Of a DNA stretch of 64,000 bases, positions 40,300 through 50,290 are shown piece by piece. Origin of the DNA: Thamnaconus septentrionalis (taxonomy: Eukaryota; Chordata; Actinopteri; Tetraodontiformes; Monacanthidae); the NCBI GenBank assembly GCA_009823395.1, contig CM020501.1:5471861-5535860 (forward strand). Reading direction: 5' to 3'. Both the position numbers and the translations under genes were made by a program. The first letter of the stretch is position 1, and the number at the start of each line of letters is the position of its first letter. The notes below the pieces were generated by a model. The model had not been told where the DNA came from and did not search any database. It saw only the letters and a program-made list of their open reading frames with translations.

Positions 40300-41958
40300 T
40301 CTGCTGACGGCCCTTCAAGTGAGATGCCTTCACGCTCCAAAATATACTGCACATATATATCAATTTAGTATTTATTCATAATGTAATGATCTGGGTCTGT
40401 ATTGATAGATAATGATTCTTTTTAACTGAGAAAAAGATTTAAAAAAATACTGTAACGTCTTTCCCAAAAATATTGGCCAGCCAGGAGCAAAGCAATACCT
40501 TCGTCACTGAGAAAAGCCGTCGGCGCTGTTGTTTGTTCCTCTTGTACCGTGGAAATGTACGACGTGCGCCCCCTAGCGGTAGAGTAGTTTGTATAGTGTG
40601 AAATTGCCACCCAGTCCTGATAAAACACTCGCCTGCTTCCCAGCAGCTAGACTCGCTGCCGCTTCCTCTACGTCTTCCCGTCTCCTTCTGTGGTTCTTCG
40701 GTCTTATTTGCATCACTCGGCTTCCTGCTTTTGGCGGAACTTAAAAGAAGCTGATTAGTTATGCGACGCTAAGACCGACTGAACGTGCTCCAGATCGGAG
40801 CTTTTCGAGGTGGATGAGCGAACATTTCACGCTTGAAATCTCAGCGATCCGGCAGCATTAGAATGCTACGTTTTTTGTTTTTTTGTTTTTGCACCCACTG
40901 CGTACCGAGCGCATCCTAGCACACCCTAGCGCTGACTCTGTGTTTCCAGTTCTCTGTGTGATCTGGAGGCCTTTCCCTGTGAACGGCAGTGCACTCTGTC
41001 AGGAAGGCCATGGTCTGAAGAGAGAGGAGGGGGTGGGAATGATGCCCACGGGAGATGGTGGGAGGATGAATTACTTTGAAGCACGACTGCGATTCCTGAG
41101 GCTGTGAGCAGAGAGCGCCATCGTGCATATGGGGAAAGCCTGGCATAGTGGTAGGTGTGAGAAAAAGGAATCAATATTGAGTTTTATATTTGTTAGGTTT
41201 ACATAAAAGGGAGCAGTTAGAGCAGAAGTTTTGGCAACTCTGCTTTTGATCAAGCCACTGCTGGAAGCTAACAGCGTTAGCGGCTGCTTAACCAGAAGGT
41301 CATGCATCAGCGCCACGACGTAGGTCCCCTAACCCCCCCCTCCCTCTACACACAAAATGGGCAGAGTCGGCGCATTGAACACACCAGTGTGATGACTCAG
41401 TCACTTACTGAGTCATTACGGATTCAGATCTCCAGATGTCAGCATCGTCAACATTTGTGTGCTTGTCTTCAGGTTTTTGCTATGACTTCTCTCTGATCAC
41501 TGTTTAGGTTTAGCTTCCCTGTCTCTTCTCCTCAAGTTTGAATCCCACCTCATTAGCAGTGCCTTATGTAACTACATTACATTCCCGTCTCGGCATGTCA
41601 ACACTATATCTAAGAGTGAAATATTTGCACCTGGTGCTTCGATGCCCTCATTCTCTTTCTCTGTGAGACATGGGTCTCCACCTGCTCATCTTTCTTGAGT
41701 TTGAATCTGAGCAGGCATCATGATATCACTCAGCATGTGACTAGTGCTGGTCATTAGCAGACTGGGAAACTGCAAATAACCAGCTTCCAGCTTGTATAAG
41801 ACAGGATAAAAAACACAGAGAGAAGAAACATCATTCACAACTGAAGTACATGTACTCACTCTCACATTTATCAGGTGCAATATGTGACACGACAATCTTT
41901 ATTTTATTGAGATGTTATTATTTTACCTTTTGAGTTGTGGCAATTGTATTATTTTGCT
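40300..41958. other. Intergenic, no gene seen
   Basis: Contains a CTCF-like site at 40,566 and a moderately GC-rich block at 40,620-41,110. Open frames on both strands at 40,883-41,316 overlap each other and are not protein-like. Confidence 0.5.
40566..40579 (-). promoter_or_regulatory. CTCF-like motif
   Basis: The + strand GCGCCCCCTAGCGG is the complement of CCGCTAGGGGGCGC, one mismatch from the common vertebrate CTCF core CCACYAGRGGGCGC. Motif match only; no occupancy can be inferred. Confidence 0.35.
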
Positions 41959-42178
41959 ATAGCCAATCAGCCGGTCACGTGCTGGAGACAACTTGCTGAA
42001 GTTCAAAACGGGCATCAGAATGGTGATGAGGGGGAACTGAGCAGTCTTTGATGTGGTGACATGTTGAGGTCCGAATGGGCAGAGAAAGACAACAGGGAGT
42101 GAAATAACGATTACGATTACAGCCAAGATATGCAGAGTAGCATCTCTGAACACGCAACACCTCCAATCTTGTGTCAGC
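41959..42178 (+). mobile_element. Tc1-type transposon fragment, internally deleted
   Basis: ACTTGCTGAAGTTCAAAACG and GGCATCAGAATGGTGATGAG are the start of a fish Tc1 transposase region. CCGAATGGGCAG then jumps to GCAGAGTAGCATCTCTGAAC and ACGCAACACCTCCAATCTTG, which lie further along the same gene. Part of the region is thus deleted. The same family recurs at 46,336-46,618. Confidence 0.65.
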
Positions 42179-42825
42179 ATTTATCATTTACACTGCATCT
42201 TTATATGTTTGTCACGCTTGTTGCTTTCAGCACAGTTCATTAACTCAAATCAAAGAATCTTCTTTTTTTTTTGGGAATCTCTCCTGTCACACTCTCAGTT
42301 TTACCTTCATACACATTCATGTGGAATTTGAAATCTCTCCCCTTGTTGTTTTTCATAAGTCTCACGATCACCCTGTTGCCAGAGTTTGTTTTCCTGTTTG
42401 CATCATGCGCTTGTAGAGGGATCAACAACAGCTGAGGGGCAACAGAGTCATTGTTCGCCCGGGACGCCGCCTGTTGAGCTTGTACACAGCAGCTTTTGAA
42501 TCTCAGCAGCTCGTAAAAGAATGCTGCATATTTACTTCCTGCTTGAATTTTAAATGGGAGGGACGACTGTTTTGGGAAACATCAGGCTGACTAAAGCCTT
42601 TGAGCGCTGATATTTTGGGCAACAGCCAGTCGCTGGTTCGTTTAGCGGAGCACAAAGACTGTAGGCAGGAGGGAAGAGTGTCATGGGATAATCTGTGATT
42701 CAGCAACGTAGCCGTGTCTCACATGGCTTTTTGTTTGTTTGTTTGTTTGTAAATGTAGAATGAGTAAATGATTTGTAAAACATTCCAGACTATTTTTATG
42801 AAGACAAACTTTTAGAGGACGACAG
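42179..42825. other. Intergenic, no gene seen
   Basis: Unique sequence with a (GTTT)n run at 42,730-42,750. Nothing recognised. Confidence 0.5.
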
Positions 42826-43144
42826 AGGTGGAAAAAAGTTTTTGGACACCACACGCTTTCATGACATATTGCATGAAAAATCAGTGTTCCACCTCCAAGT
42901 GCAATTTCTTATAGTCCAGTTGCCCACATTAAAGCAGATGCTTTCTTCTGCACATGCAGCGACTTGCCCATTTCAAAACTGGCTGTTTCAACAAGATAAT
43001 GGTCCTTGCCACACATCCAGGGCAAGGTAGAGAATTTAGTTTTTGTTTCTTGTTAGTTAACAAAATGACAATCATTTTTCATGATAATATTTGAGATTGT
43101 GTACCATTTTAAAGGTGTCTGAAAACTTCCTCTTTTCCACTTTT
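42826..43144 (+). mobile_element. Tc1-type element remnant with transposase catalytic motif
   Basis: Inverted ends (AGGTGGAAAAAAGTTTTTGG at 42,826; complement at 43,114-43,144) enclose 319 bp. A + strand reading ends LFQQDNGPCHTSRAR and stop (42,983-43,030), which is the QQDN-P-HTS region around the second catalytic Asp of Tc1-family transposases. Most of the transposase is gone, so it is an internally deleted, dead copy. Its ends match the MITE in SUCLG1 intron 8. Confidence 0.75.
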
Positions 43145-43184
43145 GTAGACAGTGAGAGAGCTGAAGTTAAGAAGTCGGGTTCAG

Positions 43185-43480
43185 GAAAGGGAAAGGCCTC
43201 TAGTCATTGTGCTCTTAAAATAGTGGCACAGTCTGCCTGAAGATCTCACAGACTTTAATTCCATTTTATAGAAACCTTCAAAGGATATAACGACACACTC
43301 TTCAATGGTTATTTCACCCAAACCCTTTTCTTACTCTAATGGTTTTTCTCTGTCTGAGAAGACAAATCTTTGTGGTCTCCACTATTTTCTTCTTCTTTTC
43401 TTGCCTGATGGCTGTTTTTATGTTGCCTTTTAATTTTCTTGTTTTGAGTGTGTTCTACTTTTCTCTATCAGCTTTGATTG
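43185..43480 (+). mobile_element. LINE 3' end, reverse transcriptase C-terminus remnant
   Basis: From 43,224 the reading WHSLPEDLTDFNSIL and stop fits the WNSLPEDL signature at the C-terminus of fish CR1/L2-type LINE proteins, with one substitution. AT-rich 3' sequence follows. It abuts the preceding Tc1 remnant. The extents are approximate. Confidence 0.5.
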
Positions 43481-43801
43481 TTTGATCCAATTTGGCCTGC
43501 ACAGTATGATTGTGATCACATTCGATAATCAATTATGTTGTGACAGAAACAATTGTATAACTTGTTTTTGTCTGGATTATCAGAGTTGAGTTCTTTGTCT
43601 GCAGTCTGCTATATGTGGTGCTCTTAACTCACGTAACTCAAAATAATCAGAGCTTTTGTGAGGATTCTGTTGTTCACTTCCTGGTATTTCATTTAATTCA
43701 ATGTGCACCAAAGAAAAATATATATAAGGTCTATGGTGGTGGAGGCACATACACAAAAGCACAGGGAGACAAATTGGAACAGATGCGCGTGCAAGGCCAC
43801 A

Positions 43802-43823
43802 GACACACGCTCACACACACACG

Positions 43824-43862
<39 letters not shown>

Positions 43863-43871
43863 GCACACACA
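43802..43871. repeat. (CA)n microsatellite with interruptions
   Basis: CA repeats with CACACGCT interruptions near the start and ACGC units at the end. Confidence 0.97.
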
Positions 43872-43905
43872 GGCTGGTTAAGGATAAAAACTAATATAAA
43901 AGCTG

Positions 43906-43928
43906 GCAGAAGAGCAATGCTCTTCTGC
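43906..43928. repeat. Perfect 10-bp hairpin
   Basis: GCAGAAGAGC (43906-43915) pairs perfectly with GCTCTTCTGC (43919-43928) across a 3-nt AAT loop, 35 bp downstream of the (CA)n tract. Confidence 0.9.
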
Positions 43929-45146
43929 TCCCACCCTTTAAATTGATAAGATTAGGGCCGTGACTCAGGTCACTGGCTGTTCCACAGTCTCAAGGAGAGA
44001 AGAAGTGACGAAAAGATTTCGATTCCGACTCCTGAAACAACAGAACTTCCCTCCCGTACAGATAATCTGAGAGGTCTGTGGCTGATAAAGCGAGAGACGA
44101 GTGAGAAATAGATCACGGCGCCGGTTCACTCCGTGCATTATAAACCAGAAGTATAATTTGGGGAGGCTCTAGGGAGCCGATGGAAAGCTCTTCTTTCTAA
44201 GGGTTGCCGTGGAGAACTTGGCCGAAAGGTCACCTCACTAATCAATATGCTGGGAGCCGATGAAGGCTTGGAACCCAGACGAAAATCGTCCAACGGCGGG
44301 GAAAGTTTTTGTTGCTCTCCTCACTCAGTCAGCTCTCACTGCGCAAAACGCTATTGTTTTGACATCGGGCTTCAATATTCAGGGCCCTTCATAGTTCTCA
44401 GGGATTAACAGAGGGATGTCATCCTGCGCTACTCTAACTGCATCTGACTGTGGCGTCCTCAGGGGAAAGGTAAACTTCACTGACTAAAATATGTGATCCA
44501 CGCGCCCGGTGATTGACTATGACAGCTGTTCTGTGGTCAATTCTTGGCTGTTACTCCTCTGAAAGGAAAAAAAATGCTGAGAAACTTCAAGAGTTCCTCT
44601 CACGCTCCATAGGCTCGGCAACCTTTGATTGAGGTTGAAAGACGTCTCTTCACTTTGGATGCCTTGAGGTATTCTTCAGGTCTGTAAGAGAGACGGAGCG
44701 CTGACGACGACTGATGTTGAAGTCGATCGAGCTACAATAAGGTTTTCCCAGTGGAGACAGTGTAAAGTCATGTACTTTTTTTTTCTTTTTTTAAAAAATG
44801 TTTTAACTGTTTAGCAACTGATATGAAAATGTCAACAGTATCTAGAGCTGAACTCCATGTGGATAGTGAGTTTTAGCCTGTAACCTCCCATGGTTTAGGG
44901 CTTTTCTGCCTTGGGATAACTTCTGCTTTTATGATTCTGCTTATCAATCAGTTTTTTTGTAACAAAAAAAACAAACAGTTTGGGCTGAAGCCAGCTGGAT
45001 TGATGTGCAATAGTGGGTGTACGGATAAATGAGGCAAAAGAAAGTCTTGAGCAGCTGCACGTAAAATAGACACCATTAGCACCCAAAGGCATGTGTGTAA
45101 AATGAATTGTGGAATTTGTTCTTGAAACAAATACACATGTCATGGG

Positions 45147-45149
<3 letters not shown>
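43929..45149. other. Intergenic, no gene seen
   Basis: A GC-richer non-coding block at about 43,960-44,420 is followed by AT-rich sequence. No exon or named repeat. Confidence 0.5.
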
Positions 45150-45229
<80 letters not shown>

Positions 45230-45230
45230 T
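45150..45230. repeat. (AT)n microsatellite
   Basis: About 35 AT units ending in ACACATATAT. The poly-Ile-Tyr frames over it are artefacts. Confidence 0.97.
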
Positions 45231-46335
45231 TTCTAGCATTGTAAAAATATTGCCAGATCATTTTTTTTTATTATTAGTTGCACCTTTTCTCTTTTGTTGA
45301 TTTAATGGCATGAACTCACTCCAAATACCTGCATTTTGTTGATGACTGAATGTTAAATAAGACTTTCTTCATCTCTTCTGAGCAAACCTTGGACTAACGA
45401 ATTCCGCAAGTCCAGAGTCAGAGCTGTCCCATTTTTTGTCATAACATTTTTGCTTTAAGCTATTTTTTCATTCACTGTCCCTGACTGATTAAAAAAATGT
45501 CTATACATTGGGTCCCAAAAGCCTTTTCTTGCTAAACTTGGGCACATTTCTATTTCTGTCATTGCATTAGTTATTGAAAAGGTCTGCTTCCATGGAGACT
45601 GTAAAACAGGGTCATTTTGTTGTCGAGCAATGGCTCGGAGGAATGGGAAGGAAATGCAGGGGCAGAGGAATCAAAGTAAAACAGGTCCTTCAGAAACATT
45701 TTTTCTTTATTGCCAAGGGGACACAGACTTTTTCTTTTTTTGTGGATAAAACTCAAAACACCTCTCTTTATCAGTTCACCTCACACAGATCATCCAAAAG
45801 TAACACATGGATACCGACAGCATTTTTACCCTTAACAAATATTTGCATTTGGAATTCTTGTCACCGAGAAATTTGAAACATGCCCTCATAGCTTTCACCA
45901 TTAATCACTTGATCATTTGCTGGTGCTGATATGATAGACTGTGCAGCATATAATCATATGACTGAAGGGAAGTTTACTGATTACCGTAAAACAAGGAAAA
46001 TGGACTGTGCATCCCCTTGGTTTGCCTGTTAGTTCCTTTGACAAGATCCAATTGAAATTAGCTTTAATGTACAAAACCACTGATATCCATAAATGGCAAT
46101 AGTAATGTAGTCATGAAACAAATCTATCACCTTCAAGATTATTTTAGTACACTTCAGTTCTGATGGGAAAATAGACATTCCATGATATTCAGTAAGACAG
46201 AACTAGGACCTTTAACTTGGTGTATTGCTCGGACTCAAAGGACTTAGCCATTTATTATTAATACCATCAATTGAAACTCACATACACTTTATTTTGTAAG
46301 TGCAATTGCTTCTTTACAGAATTCTGCATAATTTA
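45231..46335. other. Intergenic, no gene seen
   Basis: AT-rich unique sequence. Nothing recognised. Confidence 0.5.
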
Positions 46336-46618
46336 CAGGGAAGCAACTCAATGAATTTAGGCATGTAGACCTGCTGAAGATAACTTGCTGAAGTTCAAAG
46401 GGTGCATCAGAGCGGGGAAGAAAGGGGACTGAAGAGACTTTGAACGTGGTGTACATGGCTGTTGGTGGCAGAGGGGCTGCAGGTTGGAGTTTTTTCCCCT
46501 TACCTACTTGGATTTTCTTCACAAACTCCCAGGGTTTCCAGAGAATATGGTCCTAAAAGGAGAAAATATCCAGTGAGAAACAGTTGTGCGGACAACAAAA
46601 CCTTGATATTGTTGTCCA
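46336..46618 (+). mobile_element. Tc1-type transposon fragment, 5' part
   Basis: GAAGCAACTCAATGAATTTA, GGCATGTAGACC, then GCATCAGAGCGGGGAAGAAA and GACTTTGAACGTGGTGTACA, then CAGAGAATATGGTCC and GAAAATATCCAGTGAGAAAC. This is the N-terminal part of the same fish Tc1 transposase gene as at 41.96 kb. Small indels break the frame and the C-terminal half is absent. Confidence 0.7.
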
Positions 46619-46989
46619 TTTTGACCTTTAGTGGTTGGAATGGGTAGCCTGGTTCGACTTCATCCTTGCCTCATTTTCATCTGTGAGTTTGCCCATGACG
46701 TCATTGACCATGACGTACAGGTGCTCCTATGGGTAACTGCCATGTTCCTGATGCAGAATGCTGTTTTTGACATATTCAAGAAATCGCTGGAAGGCCACAA
46801 ACCAAACTCTGCTGCACTGTTATCGCATTACAAACTTAAGCCAAGACTTAAACTTCAGCTCATAGCCCCAAGGACAATTAGTTTCCACAGCATATTCATG
46901 TATAGGAATGAATAGCTCACACATTAACAACACATACCACATTCACATACCACTGACAATGCACACATCAAATTCACTGCAATCAAGAA
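46619..46989. other. Intergenic, no gene seen
   Basis: Unique sequence. A 94-codon + strand frame (46,631-46,915) has no recognisable features and is not called. Confidence 0.45.
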
Positions 46990-47330
46990 AACCTCACAGT
47001 GGTGCAGAGAAGTTTATTTAAGCCAAGTATCCTCAAGTTAGCTACTCAGCGTTTAGTAGCCTGACAGCAGAAGGAAGAAACAAGTTTGTGTAATGATTTA
47101 TTTGTTGTACTGGTGCAGAAAAGCACCGGCCTGAGGGTGCCACTGAAAATTTGTCGGAAAGGACGCCATCATATTGTCGAATTATTCCCTCTGCTTTCTG
47201 GACTGCTTGTTTCCTCCAGAGAGAGCACAGCCTCGTTAAGTTTGGCTCCTGTGATCTTGGAGCAGATCTTAACAATTCTCTTTCACACTGAACTAGCACA
47301 AAAATATACAGAAATAGCATTTAAAGAGAT
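46990..47330 (-). mobile_element. LINE reverse transcriptase C-terminus remnant
   Basis: The minus strand reads LWRKQAVQKAEGIIRQYDGV, then FSVAPSGRCFSAP and NHYTNLFLPSAVRLLNAE. This fits the terminal pattern of fish non-LTR reverse transcriptases (LL-SGRR-RAPR..T-RY-NSF-P-AVRLLN). An AATAAA-bearing 3' end follows on the minus strand. The 5' part is absent, as in most LINE copies. Confidence 0.7.
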
Positions 47331-47829
47331 TTTCTATAAGAAATGATTCTGCAGCAGCAGAAAAAGGTCACCTGACTTATGAAGACCCATCTGGGAGCAT
47401 GTTTTGATACCGTGATGAGGCACCAGCACAGGTATGTGCCTCCTCCATCTGCTAAAGTAGCCACTGAGGGCTACTATATGGGCATATGTGGTTGCCATAG
47501 AGACAAGAGAAATGAACATCATGAGAAAAAATGTTTTGGCCAGCAGCTTTCTGAATCCTTGATTCATCATTCAGACATTGGGATTTTTTAAGACACATTT
47601 TTTCACCTCCCTGCCTCAGGCGATGTAAAAACAGTGCACTGTAACACCTGCATCCTAAAAGGCTGCAAGCCTGTTAGAGATATGTGGTTATAACCTCTCG
47701 GAAAGAGCAACATGTAGAATTACAGAAAGCCTGAAGAAATGTGGAAAGTACCTCTTGTAGTACCTCTGGCCCTTGGAACCAATAAGTTCCAAGGGGTGGG
47801 GCCTGAGATTTCGCCCCACAAATTGGGAC
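47331..47829. other. Intergenic, no gene seen
   Basis: Unique sequence between two mobile elements. The left end of the neighbouring hAT element may lie within it. Confidence 0.4.
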
Positions 47830-48632
47830 ACTCCTTCAACAATGACTACGTCATTAAATGTGGCTAATAGTGTCTACCTGGGCACTTTGATGACATTTGC
47901 GCGTTCCTCCAGCCCTAATCTCAGTGAAGTGTTTTTGAGCCTCAACTTTGAGAAGCTGCTCTCTGCACCTATGAGTTGGGGTATATTTCCTCCAACTTCT
48001 CTTCTTTAAGGTCAGGCAGAAGTTCAAAGGTAGTGGCTGCATTTTGGAAAAACGTGAATCCAAATCTTTTCCATTCAGGAAGGAGAGAGTTGCTGAGGTT
48101 TGGCACACTGTTTTTCAAGTGTGGCTTTGGAAAGCTTGGGTAAATTGGTGAACACACCAAATCTGTTCTCACCCTCACTTAGGATTTCAAAAACGCTTGT
48201 GCAGTGACTCAGCGCAAATGTCAACCACTTTATTAAAGAAACTTCCATCTGCTCTATGCCATCACTGAGGGGTTGATCACTGCTTCTTCATTTTTCAACA
48301 TTCACATTGAGTTCCTGGCACATTTCTTTGGTGGTGTCTTGAGCAGATGCAAATGCATTTCTCCTCTAGCTCATTAGCTTCTTTCGAAACTGTGCCCCAT
48401 TGGTTTCGATCTTTTCGTTATTTTTAAAGCATAGACCAGCAGCAGAAAATGCAAATGTATGACATCCAGTTTGGTGCACTGCTCACTTGCATGCACTCAT
48501 TAGCCTCTGACCTCTCTCTCACACACACTTGCTAGCTTAGTCCCGCCCCATCCCTCCTCATCAACCCACTGGCGGACTGACTCACTCACTGTATACGTAA
48601 TACCTAAGTAATGTTAATGCATGAGTTTATAC

Positions 48633-48667
<35 letters not shown>

Positions 48668-48842
48668 TATATACTGTATATAATTCTTTATTTTAAATGT
48701 ATAGGCTCAATTGCACCTACCCCTCTCATAAGCACATCTAAGATAGTTTTTAAATAAATTATAGATAAATTAATTTGACACTGCTCCACCAGGGGGATCC
48801 CTACGCAACAGCCCAGGTCTCATCTTCCTAGAAACGCCCCTG
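47830..48842 (-). mobile_element. hAT-type transposon pseudogene (ZMYM1-like transposase)
   Basis: On the minus strand the element starts CAGGGGCGTTTCTAGGAAGA at 48,842, a typical hAT 5' end. Decayed transposase readings follow, including FEILSEGENRFGVFTNLPKL near 48,180 and AESSFSKLRLKNTSLRLGLE then ERANVIKV (about 47,965-47,885). The latter matches the C-terminal dimerisation region (AERSFS-L--IK-YLRS-M-QERL) of ZMYM1-like hAT proteins of fish. Stops and frameshifts are frequent. The 3' terminus and the target duplication are not identified. Confidence 0.6.
48629..48682. repeat. (AT)n microsatellite
   Basis: AT run interrupted by GTAT, lying within the hAT remnant. Confidence 0.95.
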
Positions 48843-49659
48843 CAGGGAAATACCTCAAAGCTCTTGGTTTTGAACTGTGGTCCTGAAAAATCTCAGTTTG
48901 AAGGGTTAGTTAGCCCTTTACACTCACACGTCACGCTACCAGCCTTTGGCGGTAATGCGCAAAACAAAGGGGTGGCCAAAGGGTTGAATTGGGATTGGGC
49001 TCTAGTCTTATTTTAGGGTAACAAGGTTGCACAAACAAAGTACGCCCATACAAAAAAAAAAAAAAAAAAAAAATGATGTCGAGCAGAAGTGTTTCCAGTC
49101 CGTGCCCAAACTGTGAAGCTGAGTTGTTTGAAAGTCTTCACATTGGTAGCACTTTCCAAAGCTACGGAAGTAGAACAAAAACAAGCAAAAAAACAAAAAC
49201 AAAACAAAACAAACAAACAAACAAAAAAAACCCAAATCAAAAACAAAACCTGAGATCTCTTCCAGCGCAGCCTGGGATACTTGCGTTCACTGGCATATGA
49301 GATCTGTAAAATAAAATAAGGCTAAGAAAACACAGTTGGACATTATGTTTGACAAAAAGGTTTTCAGGGGCAGAAAAAAAAAAAAAAAAAAAAGAATTCT
49401 AGAATTTTGACCCTGAATCTGATTTGTAGTCCCCTACTAACTGCATAATATACAAGTACATGTGCTGAAAACATGAATTGCTTGAACAGACCGTGTCCTT
49501 CTTCAGGGATGACAATGAGTGTAGGGGGACAAGCAGTACAACTAATCTGAGCAAATTCTCTTGGCTGCCACAAGCGACTCATTGAGATGATTCATAGAAG
49601 ACGGATGTACTGTACTGCATGCTTTATCTGTATCCGTTCTCATCTGTTTTCATTGCATG

Positions 49660-49690
<31 letters not shown>

Positions 49691-50164
49691 TTTTTTTAAC
49701 TGTGTGTTCTCTCTTTGAAGGGAACATGATGTGCCCCCAAAATGTGGCAGACTGCACCAAGAGCCTTGGTCCTTTCAAATCCTCAAATGTTTGCTCACAA
49801 TGATAAATCTACAGCTGTAGTTTACAAACACACACACACACACACACACAGAAACGGCCTATTCTTTTTTACTTGTGGACTCGAATCAGGCGAGACATTT
49901 ATCACCTTGAACTCAAAGCTTAAAGTTTTTCATTGTGCAGCAAGTTTTTGATTCTTTCCTTCTGTTTGTCCCTGAAAAAGCCAGTGATTCAGTTTCAGAT
50001 GAAGCCTGGCAAAGTCTTTGGCTATTTCACAACCAGCAGCTGTATCCAAATCCAGTTCCTGATCAAAATGGCGTTTTCTTGGTATTTATGTGTCATGAAA
50101 CAATATCTTATGCTAGAATAAAGACATTTTTTTTTTTTTTTAGTATATTACTTTAGGTTACTTA
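48843..50164. other. Intergenic, simple repeats only
   Basis: Contains A-runs (49,053-49,073 and 49,376-49,393), an AAAC-rich tract (49,170-49,250), (AT)n (49,664-49,690) and (CA)n (49,825-49,850). The poly-Phe and poly-Lys frames over these are artefacts. No gene is seen. Confidence 0.6.
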
Positions 50165-50290
50165 TTCGGTTTCAGTTTATTGTTTATTTAGATGGGACAG
50201 TGTACATTCATTGACATGTTCACAATACCTAGTACTCAAAACATGTAAATATACCAGAGAAATTCCATCTGTAGTCCCCAATAAATAATG
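50165..50290. repeat. Dispersed fish repeat fragment
   Basis: CAGTTTATTGTTTATTTAGA, TGGGACAGTGTACATTCATT and CCATCTGTAGTCCCCAATAA resemble a dispersed repeat seen widely in teleosts. I recall the pattern but cannot name the family. Confidence 0.35.

Noticed and set aside
43802..43871. CRISPR-like array
   Set aside because: The repeats are dinucleotides without spacers in vertebrate DNA.
44895..45300. Tyr-Ile repeat frames over the (AT)n tract
   Set aside because: Artefacts of the dinucleotide repeat on both strands.
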